Shown: positions 25,014-33,599 of the stretch, piece by piece
How the letters are laid out: each line of letters starts with the position of its first letter
How positions within the stretch are numbered: position 1 is the first letter of the stretch
Assembly: GCF_014649735.1 (NCBI RefSeq)
Contig: NZ_BMTP01000009.1
Coordinates: 186,001-250,000, forward strand
Source: Streptomyces lavendofoliae
GTDB taxonomy: Bacteria > Actinomycetota > Actinomycetes > Streptomycetales > Streptomycetaceae
Length of the DNA stretch: 64,000 nt
Direction of reading: 5' to 3'
The notes under the pieces: generated by a model
What the model saw: the letters and a program-made list of their open reading frames with translations, nothing else
Database searches by the model: none
What the model was told of the DNA's origin: nothing
Made by a program: the position numbers and the translations under genes

Positions 25014-25844
25014 TCAGGCCGCGTCCTCCTCGCCCGCGACGACCAGCCCCGGCAGGTGCTCGGCCATCTCGGCGCGGGCCTCGGCGGAGAGACCGCCGTC
25101 CGTCACCAGGGTCTCGATCTCGTCCAGCCGGGCGAAGGAACTCAGACCCACCGTGCCCCACTTGGTGTGGTCCGCCACGACCACCACGCGGCGCGCCGAG
25201 CACACGAGGCGCCGGTTGGTCTCCGCCTCGGCGAGGTTCGGCGTGGACAGGCCCGCCTGCACCGAGATCCCGTGCACCCCGAGGAACAGCACGTCGAAGT
25301 GGAGCGAGCGGATCGCCTGGTCCGCCACCGGCCCCACCAGCGAGTCCGAGGGCGTCCGCACACCGCCCGTCAGCACCACGGTCGCCGCACCCGGCCGGGG
25401 GGCGCCGCCCGCCGCGGGGCGCTGCGCCGTGTGGAACACGTCGGCGACCCGCACCGAGTTGGTCACCACCGTCAGGTCCGGAACGTCCAGCAGGTGCTGG
25501 GCCAGCGCGTACGTCGTCGTACCGCCCGACAGGGCGATGGCGCTGCCCGGCGCCGCCATCGCCGCCGCCGCCCGCGCGATGTCCTCCTTGGCGCCCTGCT
25601 CCAGCGACGACTTCGCCTCGAAGCCCGGCTCGTGGGTGCTCGCCTCGGCGAGCGGCACCGCGCCGCCGTGTACCTTCTCGATGACCCCCTGCCGCGCCAG
25701 CGCGTCCAGGTCGCGGCGGACCGTCATGTCCGAGACGTTGAGCCTGCGGGTGAGCTCGTTGACCCGTACCCCGCCGCGTCGCCTCACCTCGTCCAGAATC
25801 AAGGCGCGTCGCTGCTCCGCGAGGAGGTTCTGGTTGTCGCTCAC
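25014..25844 (-). CDS. DeoR/GlpR-family transcriptional regulator
   Basis: 276 residues from GTG 25844. The HTH is VRVNELTRRLNVSDMTVRRD followed by LDALARQGVIEKVHGGAVPL, the classic DeoR N-terminus. The sensor domain has SGGTTTYALAQHLL (phosphate-binding GTT) and VVVADHTKWG (conserved Lys). It responds to a phosphorylated sugar. It stands alone with no sugar gene next to it, so its target may be elsewhere. Confidence 0.92.
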   Translation of the reverse strand: MSDNQNLLAEQRRALILDEVRRRGGVRVNELTRRLNVSDMTVRRDLDALARQGVIEKVHGGAVPLAEASTHEPGFEAKSSLEQGAKEDIARAAAAMAAPGSAIALSGGTTTYALAQHLLDVPDLTVVTNSVRVADVFHTAQRPAAGGAPRPGAATVVLTGGVRTPSDSLVGPVADQAIRSLHFDVLFLGVHGISVQAGLSTPNLAEAETNRRLVCSARRVVVVADHTKWGTVGLSSFARLDEIETLVTDGGLSAEARAEMAEHLPGLVVAGEEDAA

Positions 25845-26055
25845 CGCTCGGGCCGGTCCCTTCCGTCGTCAACACCGTCATCACCGCTGGCCAAGGGTCA
25901 TCATCCTGCCATGGGCCCGGCGGCGGCGGACCGGGGGAGATTCGGTGAGAACCCTGCCCTTCCCGGCCGGGTTCGACGATTCTTGTCACGTCCGGTCACG
26001 GCCGGTCACGCACCACGGTCCCACGCGAACCCCATCCTGAGAGGGGAGCCCGCTC

Positions 26056-28515
26056 GTGCCCCCTGCCACCCCGGAGCCCACCCGCCCCGTCGGCGCCGCA
26101 CTGGAACTGCTGGTCCACGGCGTCGGCGGCACCACCCCGGAGCTCATGCTCGACGATCCCCGTACCGTACGGATCACCGGTGACAAGACCGCGGCGATGT
26201 ACCGGCGCACCGTCGACCAGCACGCCGAGGAGGAGCCGGAGCGGTTCGCCGACGGGCGGCCCGTCCCCGAGGCGTACTGCTGGTGCAACCTCACCTCCGG
26301 CAACGGATCCCGGGCTCTATGGCTGCTGCTCCTGCCGTTCATGGTGGCCAACCTCGCGCACTGGATGCGCCCGCCCGCCGAGCGGCAGGCCGGCTCCGTC
26401 CGGCTCTACGGCGTCCTGGTCCGGCTCCTCGCCCTGACCCTGACCGTGCTGCTCACGGCCGCCGCCTGCGAAGTCGCCCTCGACCTGACCGCCTGGCAGT
26501 GCGCCGGGTCCGCCCGCTGCGCGCAGGAGCGCTCCTGGCTCGGCTTCCTGTCCGCCGCGCAGGGCGGCTGGTGGTCCCAGCCCGGCCGCCGGCTCGCCCT
26601 CGCCGCCCTCGTACCCGCGGCCCTGGTGGGGCTCCTGTGGTACCTGTCCCACCGCACCTGGAGCGCGTACGAGGCCCAGCGTCCGCCCCGCGGCGACGTG
26701 GACGGCAACGGCACGCCCGACCGGCGGCCGCGGCCCGCGCTCGGCAGGCCCGGCTTCTGGTACGGCCGCCGGCTCGTCGCCCGGCTCCGTGCCGCGCACA
26801 CCGCCGCCGGGTTCCTCACCGTCGCGGCCGCGGTCGCCGGCGCGGCGGCCCGCCACGACCGGAGCGCGGCGGGCCCGGCCCGCGCGGCACTCGGCTGGGC
26901 GCTGGAGGCCGCGCTGTTCCTCGGCGCGGTCGCCGTGACGTGGGTGGTGTGCCGGCGGGGGCGCAGCGAGAAGCGGCTCGACAACCGGCTGGACCGGGCC
27001 GCGGTCAGCTGGCTGCCCGGCGCCTCGATCGCCCTGCTCGTCCTCGCGGCGCTCTACGCCGGCTGGTCGCGCCCCGGCTGGCGCTCCACGGGCACCCTGC
27101 CCGGGGACACCACTTTCAGCGTGATCACCCTCGCGCAGGGCGTCCTCGTGCTGTCCCTCGCCGTCGTGTCGACGCGGCTGTACCGGCGCGCGCCCCACAC
27201 CAGGACCGTCCTGTGGGGGCTCGGCGGCCCCGCCGTCGCGATGCTGGCCTGCGCGCTGGGCGGCGTCATGAGCGGGGGCGTCGCGCAGCGCGTCGCCGAC
27301 TGGCTCGACGGCCCGGCCACGCCGGGCACCGGCGAGGACCCCATCGGGCCGCCGGTGCTGCTCAGCTGGCAGGCCTCCGTCATCCCCGTCCTGCTGGTCC
27401 TGCTGCTCGTCCCGGTCGCCGTCCTCGCCGTGCGCACCGCGCTCACCGCCCGCCGCCTCGCGCCCGTGGTGGAGGCCGAGTACGAGGGCGAGCGGCCGGA
27501 CGTCGTCCGCACCCGCCGCATCGCCGGCACGCGCGCGCGTGCCGCCCTGACCGACGCGGCGCCCGTCGTCGTGGGCATCGTCTCCGGCGCGACGCTGCTG
27601 CTCGGCGCCGGAGCCCTCGCCGGGGCGTGGCTGAGCGGAACGGTGCCCGGCAAGGCCTTCACGGGCGGCCATCCGTTCGTCGAGAGCACGGCCGAGGCGG
27701 CCCAGGCGCTGGGGTCCTGGCTGATCGGCTTCGGTTTCATACTCTTCGTGACCTGGGGCCGCCGCGCCTACAAGGACGCCTCCGCCCGCCGTACCATCGG
27801 CATCCTCTGGGACGTCGGCACGTTCTGGCCGCGCGCCGCCCACCCCTTCGCCCCGCCCTGCTACGCCGAGCGGGCCGTGCCGGACCTCGCCTGGCGCATG
27901 GCGTCGTGGACCGGCCGCACGGGCGGGCGCCTGGTCATCTCCGGCCACTCGCAGGGCAGCGTGCTGGCCGCCGCCGCGGTGTGGCAACTACCGGCCGGCA
28001 CCCGCCGCCGGGTCGCGCTGCTCACGTACGGCTCGCCGCTGGAGCGGCTGTACGGGCGCTGGTTCCCCGCCTACTTCGGTCCCGGGCCCCTCGGCGAGCT
28101 CCACCGGGAGGTGCACTGCTGGCGCAACCTGTGGCGCCGTACCGACCCGATAGGCGGCCCGGTGAAGCTGCCGGCCGAGGGGGGCAAGCCGGAGGTCGAC
28201 CACAGGGCACTGCGCGACCCCGTGGTCTACGGCCGCACCAGCGAGCACCCCCTGCCGGAACCCATCCTGGGCCACGGCGACTACCAGGCCGACCCGGTGT
28301 TCGCCAAGGAACGCACCGTGCTGCTCGACCGGCTTCCCCCCGCCCTGCCGCTGCCAGCCCCCGACCGGGCCGCGCCGCCGCTCCCCGGCCAGCGCGACGA
28401 CTCCCGGAACGGCGGCGACGACCCCCGCGAGGGCGTCGTCGGGTTCCGGGGGCAGGGCTCCGGCGAGCCGGGGGAGGGCGACGCTCAGGGCAGTTCGGGC
28501 AGGTCCTCCGGGTAG
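26056..28515 (+). CDS. Multi-pass membrane protein with alpha/beta-hydrolase lipase signature
   Basis: 819 residues from GTG 26056 behind GAGGGGAG. The N-terminus ELLVHGVGGTTP looks like the first strand and oxyanion loop of a hydrolase. Several membrane segments lie between about 85 and 575 (for example ALWLLLLPFMVANLAHW and SIALLVLAALYAGW). After them, LVISGHSQGSVLAAAAVWQL gives a GHSQG nucleophile elbow and LLTYGSPLERLYGRWFP follows. A disordered Gly-rich tail overlaps the convergent gene by 31 bp. It is probably a membrane-embedded esterase/lipase-like enzyme; substrate unknown. Confidence 0.78.
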   Translation: MPPATPEPTRPVGAALELLVHGVGGTTPELMLDDPRTVRITGDKTAAMYRRTVDQHAEEEPERFADGRPVPEAYCWCNLTSGNGSRALWLLLLPFMVANLAHWMRPPAERQAGSVRLYGVLVRLLALTLTVLLTAAACEVALDLTAWQCAGSARCAQERSWLGFLSAAQGGWWSQPGRRLALAALVPAALVGLLWYLSHRTWSAYEAQRPPRGDVDGNGTPDRRPRPALGRPGFWYGRRLVARLRAAHTAAGFLTVAAAVAGAAARHDRSAAGPARAALGWALEAALFLGAVAVTWVVCRRGRSEKRLDNRLDRAAVSWLPGASIALLVLAALYAGWSRPGWRSTGTLPGDTTFSVITLAQGVLVLSLAVVSTRLYRRAPHTRTVLWGLGGPAVAMLACALGGVMSGGVAQRVADWLDGPATPGTGEDPIGPPVLLSWQASVIPVLLVLLLVPVAVLAVRTALTARRLAPVVEAEYEGERPDVVRTRRIAGTRARAALTDAAPVVVGIVSGATLLLGAGALAGAWLSGTVPGKAFTGGHPFVESTAEAAQALGSWLIGFGFILFVTWGRRAYKDASARRTIGILWDVGTFWPRAAHPFAPPCYAERAVPDLAWRMASWTGRTGGRLVISGHSQGSVLAAAAVWQLPAGTRRRVALLTYGSPLERLYGRWFPAYFGPGPLGELHREVHCWRNLWRRTDPIGGPVKLPAEGGKPEVDHRALRDPVVYGRTSEHPLPEPILGHGDYQADPVFAKERTVLLDRLPPALPLPAPDRAAPPLPGQRDDSRNGGDDPREGVVGFRGQGSGEPGEGDAQGSSGRSSG

Positions 28516-30941
28516 AGCAGGGTGAGGTCGTCGGTGCTCGTCTCGGCGAGCCCGGCGACCCGGCCCGCGTGCCGCTCGACCATCGACTCGAACGTCCGGC
28601 GGGCCGTCCGGCCGTTGCCGAACGCGGGCCCCTTGGGCAGCTCCGTGAAGTACTTCAGCAGCGCGTCGGCCGTCCCCCCGGCGAGGCGGTACTCGTGCTC
28701 GTCCGCCTGCTGCTCGACGATCCGCAGCAGCTCGCCGGGAGCGTAGTCGTGGAAGGTGATGGTGCGTGAGAAGCGCGAGGCGACACCGGGGTTGACGGTG
28801 AGGAACCGCTCCATCTCGGCCGTGTACCCGGCGACGATCACCACGACCGCGTCGCGGTGGTCCTCCATCAGCTTGACCAGGGTGTCGATGGCCTCGCGCC
28901 CGAAGTCGCGCCCCGAGTCCTCGGGGGACAGCGCGTACGCCTCGTCGATGAACAGCACCCCGCCGCGCGCCCGGTCGAACGCCTCCTGGGTGCGGATCGC
29001 GGTGGAGCCGATGTGCTCGCCCACCAGGTCCACGCGCGACACCTCCACCAGGTGGCCGCGCTCCAGCACGCCCAGCGACGCGAGGATCTCGCCGTAGAGG
29101 CGGGCCACGGTCGTCTTGCCGGTGCCGGGGGAGCCGGTGAAGACCAGGTGCCGCCGCACGGAGGCGGCCTTGAGTCCCGCTTCCTGGCGCCTCCTGCCGA
29201 CCTCGATCATGTTGGTGAGGGTGCGGACCTCCCGCTTGACGCTCTCCAGCCCCACCAGGGCGTCGAGTTCGCCCAGCACGTCCTCGGGACGGCGGACCGG
29301 CGGCTCGGCGGGCGGCTCGGCGGGAGCGGCGGCCTGCGCCGGCACCGCCGCGGCGGCCCGGGCCGGGGCGACGGCCTGGGCGCCGGCCGGGGCGTGCGGG
29401 GCCACCGCGCCGAGCAGCCCGCCGACCGACCGGGCGGCGGCGGGAGCCGGGCTCCCCCCGCCGGGGGCCAGGACACCGCTCTCGTCGCCGGTGCAGTCCT
29501 CGACGACGGGCCGCTCCTCGCCGAACTCGTACCCGCCCCGCGCGCACCGCTCGGTACGGCACCGCCGCAGCGTCGTGCGGCAGCCGTCCATCACGTGGAA
29601 GCCGTACCCGCCGCTGCCGGTCACCCGGCAGCCGTGGAACGTGCCGCGGCCCTCCGCCGACACGTAGAACCCCGCCTCGGCGGGGGAGGTGACCGTGCAC
29701 CGCTCGATCACCGGATCGGCGCCCTTGGTGACGATGACCCCGGTCTGCACGGAGTCGATGGTGCATCCGTTGAGGGTGCCGCCGCTGCCGTGGTCCCGGA
29801 ACCACGCGCCCGTGCACGCCTCCCGGATCCGGCAGTCGTCCAGCTGCGCGGTGGCGCCGTCGCTGACCGACACGGCCGTGTTCCGCACCTGCGACAGGTC
29901 GCTGTCCACCACGTCGGCGCGCGACCCGCGGTCGAGCACGAACAGGGCGTCCGGCACGTCGTGGACGCGGCACGCGTCGAGGACGGCCGTGGCGCCGTCG
30001 CTGACCCAGACCGCGGGGTAGTCCCCCGTACTGTCGTGGATCTCGCACTGGTTGGCGTCCACGCGCGTGCCCGGGTCCCACACGGACAGCCCGTTGCGCC
30101 CGAACCGCCGTACCGTCGACCGGGTCAGTGTCAGCACGGACCGGGACCGCAGGTCGACGGCGTTCTCCGGCACGTCGTGGATGTCGCAGTCGGACAGCGT
30201 CAGCACGGCGTCCGTGTCGAGGGTGATCCCGTCGGCCGTCGTCCGGTGCACGGACGAGTCGGTGAGGTGCGCCGCGGCCCGGGAGGCGATCTGGACGCCG
30301 CTGCCCTTGATCTCGTACACCTCGCAGCCGATCGCCTCCACGCCGCTGCCCTCGCCCGTCACGGACAGGCCCGCGCCCGAGGCGTGGTGGATGCGGCACC
30401 GCTCCAGGCGGGGGTGCGCGCCACCGCGTACCGAGACGCCCGTCCGTCCCGCCGCGACCACCTCGCAGTCCTCGAACACCCCGCCCGCGCCGTCCAGGAC
30501 GCCGATCCCGACGCCCGCCGGGTTGTCGACCGTGCAGCGCCGTACGGTGGGCCGCGCGGCGCCGCGCACCTCCACCCCGGCCGCCGACCGGGTCACGATC
30601 CGCAGGTCCAGCAGCTCGGGGGTGCCGTCCTCGATCAGCAGCGCGGGCACCGAGGTGTCCTGGCCCTCGACGTGCAGGTCCTGGACGGTCGCCGAGGCGC
30701 GCACGGTGAGCGGCACCCCGTCGGCGGGGGCGATCCGCACCGGGCCCACCGCGCCGTCCGAGCCGCGCAGGGTGACGGCGCGCCGGACGACGAGGTTCTC
30801 CCGGTACGTGCCGGGGGAGATGGTCAGGACGTCGCCGTCACCGGCGGCCTCCAGGGCGGCGGCGAGGGAGGCGTACTCGCCCGTGCGGCGCCGCCACCGC
30901 GACGTGCCGGTGTGCGTCACCTGGACCGTGCCCTGTGCCAT
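28485..30941 (-). CDS. Right-handed beta-helix / CbxX-EccA-type AAA+ ATPase fusion
   Basis: 818 residues from ATG 30941. The first ~480 residues are pectate-lyase-like parallel beta-helix repeats (recurrent DCxIxxxxxxAVxVSDGAxA units). An Ala/Pro-rich linker follows (about 485-545). Residues about 555-818 are a CbxX/CfxQ AAA+ domain with Walker A GSPGTGKTTVARLYG, Walker B GGVLFIDEAYALSP and arginine-finger region NPGVASRFSRTITF. This ATPase type is the one in EccA of type VII secretion. The beta-helix could read or hold an extended ligand. It is convergent with the membrane hydrolase-like gene. Confidence 0.88.
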   Translation of the reverse strand: MAQGTVQVTHTGTSRWRRRTGEYASLAAALEAAGDGDVLTISPGTYRENLVVRRAVTLRGSDGAVGPVRIAPADGVPLTVRASATVQDLHVEGQDTSVPALLIEDGTPELLDLRIVTRSAAGVEVRGAARPTVRRCTVDNPAGVGIGVLDGAGGVFEDCEVVAAGRTGVSVRGGAHPRLERCRIHHASGAGLSVTGEGSGVEAIGCEVYEIKGSGVQIASRAAAHLTDSSVHRTTADGITLDTDAVLTLSDCDIHDVPENAVDLRSRSVLTLTRSTVRRFGRNGLSVWDPGTRVDANQCEIHDSTGDYPAVWVSDGATAVLDACRVHDVPDALFVLDRGSRADVVDSDLSQVRNTAVSVSDGATAQLDDCRIREACTGAWFRDHGSGGTLNGCTIDSVQTGVIVTKGADPVIERCTVTSPAEAGFYVSAEGRGTFHGCRVTGSGGYGFHVMDGCRTTLRRCRTERCARGGYEFGEERPVVEDCTGDESGVLAPGGGSPAPAAARSVGGLLGAVAPHAPAGAQAVAPARAAAAVPAQAAAPAEPPAEPPVRRPEDVLGELDALVGLESVKREVRTLTNMIEVGRRRQEAGLKAASVRRHLVFTGSPGTGKTTVARLYGEILASLGVLERGHLVEVSRVDLVGEHIGSTAIRTQEAFDRARGGVLFIDEAYALSPEDSGRDFGREAIDTLVKLMEDHRDAVVVIVAGYTAEMERFLTVNPGVASRFSRTITFHDYAPGELLRIVEQQADEHEYRLAGGTADALLKYFTELPKGPAFGNGRTARRTFESMVERHAGRVAGLAETSTDDLTLLYPEDLPELP

Positions 30942-31055
30942 GGTGCTGCTCTGCCCCCACCTCGTGCGCCGCGCGTCTTTCCGGACGATCGCACCACCGT
31001 AGCGCGCGCGGGAGGAGCGGGTTGACCGGTCGGCCGGTGCGGTGACGGCGACCGG

Positions 31056-31661
31056 TCAACTGCCCGCTCCCGCCCGGCCCCAGTCCTGCCCGGCCCGCGC
31101 CCACGCCCGGTCCAGCTCCGCGTACCGCCGCCGCACCATCCGCCGTACGACGATCCGCCGCACGCCCTCGACGAGCCCGGCCGCCAGGACGGCGGTGCCG
31201 ATGCCCGCGAGCACGGCGTGGTCGTGGGCGTTGCGCTCCGTCATGGGCGGGGCGACCGGCCGGCCGCGGTCGTCGGTCCAGATGCGGAAGGTGTCGCCGG
31301 GGGCGATGTCGTGCCGGGCGGTGGTCAGGGATCCGGTGCGGCGTACGCCGTCGGGCCCTTCCCACTGGGCGGGCACCGGCCTGCGCAGGCGGTGTCCGTC
31401 GGGCGCCCCCGCGTCGCGCGCCCCCGTCCGGGTGCCGTCGTGGTCGAGCACCCGGGCGGTGACGGGGTGGCGCTGCTCCTGCTGGAGCCGCGCGGACTGC
31501 TGGAGCGAGCCGTGGGTGAGCGTGCCGACGACCAGGCCGGTGGCCGGAGCGGCGACGCAGATCAGCAGCAGGGCGACGAGCGCCACCCATGCCTCGGCGA
31601 GATCGGTGGCCCGGCGCAGGGGATTGTGCCGCCACCGCCGGAGTCCGACGACCGCACGCAC
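31056..31661 (-). CDS. Rv1733c-like two-helix membrane protein
   Basis: 201 residues. GTG 31661 follows an AAGGGGG site; upstream frame is non-coding. The N-terminal RRWRHNPLRRATDLAEAWVA leads into helix 1 (LVALLLICVAAPATGLVVG). A ~95-residue extracellular part has TARVLDHDG and VPAQWEGPDGVRRTGSL. Helix 2 (AVLAGIGTAVLAAGLVEGV) is followed by a basic tail. This is the pattern of the Rv1733c family, widespread in actinobacteria and of unknown function. Confidence 0.85.
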   Translation of the reverse strand: MRAVVGLRRWRHNPLRRATDLAEAWVALVALLLICVAAPATGLVVGTLTHGSLQQSARLQQEQRHPVTARVLDHDGTRTGARDAGAPDGHRLRRPVPAQWEGPDGVRRTGSLTTARHDIAPGDTFRIWTDDRGRPVAPPMTERNAHDHAVLAGIGTAVLAAGLVEGVRRIVVRRMVRRRYAELDRAWARAGQDWGRAGAGS

Positions 31662-31804
31662 AGGCCCGCACCCCCTTTCGTGCCCTCGTGTTCCGTTTCC
31701 GCCGACGCGTGGTCGTCGCGCCGTCGTCGCGTCCGGGTTCCCGTGAAGGCGCGGCCTATGCGGTGGGCCGGGGGCGGCCCCGGGGCATGTCCGGAACCGG
31801 TGCC

Positions 31805-32629
31805 CTAGTCGAGGATCTCGACCGGGTCGCCGACCCGGAGGGTGCCGGTGCGCTCGGGGATCAGGTTCTGCCCGAAGAGCATCTTCCGGTCGGTGAGGCG
31901 GTGCCGGGCCAGGGTGCGCAGGGGCTCCTTGCCCCTGTGCCCGGTCCGCTGGTCGGTGGTGGTCACGACGCACCGGGCGCAGGGCTTGGCGACGCGGAAG
32001 GTGACCTCGCCGATGGCGAGTCGCCGCCAGCCGTCCTCGTCCCACGGGGCGGTGCCGCCGACGACCACGGTGGGCCGGAAACGGTCCATGGGCAGTGGGC
32101 CCTCGTCGGGGTGGTCGCCCTGCGCGATAAGGGAGTTGAGGGCGTCCAGCGAGGAGAGGGTGGTGGCGAGGACCGGGTAGCCGTCGGCGAAGTTGACGGT
32201 CTCCCCGGGCAGCGCGAACTCCGGGTCGATGGGCCGGCGTCGGGCGGGGTCGTCGAGGTGCACCAGGCGGACGTCGTCGCCCAGGTAGGTCCGGAACCAT
32301 TCGTCGGCGGCGGTCCCGGCCGGCACCGCCTCGACCCGCTTGCGGAAGATCTCGGTGGTGACGGTGGCCGACGGCTCGGGCGCGGCGACGGTCAGCGGCT
32401 CCATGCCCGGTGCGGACAACCGCACTCCGCCGTGCGGCGCGGGCTCGGCGAAGGCCGACGCCAGCCGGGCCTGCTGGCGTTGGGTGACCACCGTCGCCTC
32501 GGCGTCGATCAGCATCCAGCGGCGGTCCCCGGCGAGCCCCCATGGCTCGACCGCCGCTTCGACGGGTGACGGCCCGCCGAGTGACTTGACCGGACGGACG
32601 TGCAGCGAGTGCAGGGCAGGAGTCGGCAT
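31805..32629 (-). CDS. MOSC-domain protein (YcbX/mARC-like)
   Basis: 274 residues from ATG 32629. The N-terminal MOSC_N beta-barrel includes LHVRPVKSLGG and GLAGDRRWMLID; the MOSC domain includes RFRPTVVVGG and the molybdenum-coordinating Cys region AKPCARCVVTTTDQRTG. Proteins of this type carry the molybdenum cofactor and reduce N-hydroxylated compounds with a flavin/ferredoxin partner, which is not adjacent here. Unlike YcbX there is no C-terminal 2Fe-2S domain. Confidence 0.9.
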   Translation of the reverse strand: MPTPALHSLHVRPVKSLGGPSPVEAAVEPWGLAGDRRWMLIDAEATVVTQRQQARLASAFAEPAPHGGVRLSAPGMEPLTVAAPEPSATVTTEIFRKRVEAVPAGTAADEWFRTYLGDDVRLVHLDDPARRRPIDPEFALPGETVNFADGYPVLATTLSSLDALNSLIAQGDHPDEGPLPMDRFRPTVVVGGTAPWDEDGWRRLAIGEVTFRVAKPCARCVVTTTDQRTGHRGKEPLRTLARHRLTDRKMLFGQNLIPERTGTLRVGDPVEILD

Positions 32630-32734
32630 GACCTCATCCTGCCAGCAGGCATGACATCCCTCGGGCCGGGTCGGTACGCGGTCCGCCCCGGCTCCCGGGC
32701 CCTCTCGGGCCGGGTCGGTGCCCGGTGCGGCCGG

Positions 32735-33214
32735 TCAGTACCCCCCGCCCTGGTAGGGGCGGTTGTACGGGTCGTCGTACGGGGAGGGCGCGGGCGTCGG
32801 GACGGGTCGCGGCGCCGCCGGGCGCATCGCCTCGTACCCGGCCGGGACGGGCCGTGCCTGCTGCTGGGGCTGCTGCCCCGGGTAGCCGTAGCCGCCGCGC
32901 GGGGCGGTCGGCTGCTGCGGGATGTACGGCGCCGGCATGTGCTGCAGCGACGCGGGCTGCGGCGCCGCCTGCTGGGGGTAGCCGTACGAGCCGCCGCCGT
33001 AGGAGGGCATGGGCTGGGAGGGGGCCGCCGGGAGGGCGGGGAGGGCCGCGGGGAGCGCCGGGAGGTAGGAGTTGCCGGTGTCGTACGCGGCGGGCACTCG
33101 GATCGGAGCGATCTGAGGCGTGCCCCGCTCGGCGACGAGAGAGTCGTAGATCGGGGTGTCCGGGAACGACGGCGCGTTGTAGTAAGCGCCGCCGTAGGAA
33201 CGGGGGGAGGTCAT
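32735..33214 (-). CDS. Proline/tyrosine/glutamine-rich protein (DUF6643-like)
   Basis: 159 residues from ATG 33214. The N-terminal segment SFPDTPIYDSLVAERGTPQI and the following APIRVPAAYDTGNSYLPALP are strongly conserved-looking, and I associate them with the Streptomyces family DUF6643. The rest is a low-complexity Tyr/Gln/Pro-rich tail (YGYPGQQPQQQ). It is probably cytoplasmic and largely disordered. No function is known. Confidence 0.75.
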   Translation of the reverse strand: MTSPRSYGGAYYNAPSFPDTPIYDSLVAERGTPQIAPIRVPAAYDTGNSYLPALPAALPALPAAPSQPMPSYGGGSYGYPQQAAPQPASLQHMPAPYIPQQPTAPRGGYGYPGQQPQQQARPVPAGYEAMRPAAPRPVPTPAPSPYDDPYNRPYQGGGY

Positions 33215-33599
33215 GACACATAAGTTAAGCCCACGATGTGCTGGTTGGGGAGGCCGATAAGCAGGTTGTTTTACGCGGTGTGAGTGGCGGTGGATCGCCA
33301 ATACGAGCGAACCCGGGGAAATCGGTCACCGTCCGTGTAAAGGCCAGGCCGACGGGGGGTTACCGGCAGGTCGGCCGGGCCCGTCGGAGGGCGTCGGCAA
33401 GGTGGCCCATACATAAATCCCGCGTCAAGATCGGTTGTGTCGGGCTCAGCATGTCCATGCTTAAATTGGATCAATGTTCCGCCGCGTGCGCGGAGTCTTC
33501 CCACCTCTCGGCGGGAATTGGGGCCGCGTTACTCCGTGTGCCGGGAAAAACGCACTGCGGCGCCGGTCCGCCTTTCCCCGCCCTTCATCCGACGATCCG
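33215..33599. other. Gene-free region upstream of the DUF6643-like gene
   Basis: 385 bp, less GC-rich than its surroundings, between the stop of the glycosyltransferase gene and the DUF6643-like start. It must hold the latter gene's promoter. A short dyad AGCATGTCCATGCT lies at 33448-33461 next to an AT-rich patch (TTAAATTGGATCAATG). Open frames on the plus strand lack ribosome sites and family resemblance, so I call no gene. Confidence 0.55.

Noticed and set aside
33215..33599. Small plus-strand genes in the AT-richer region
   Set aside because: Open frames exist but have no ribosome site, poor codon bias and no recognisable sequence; promoter DNA is the better explanation.
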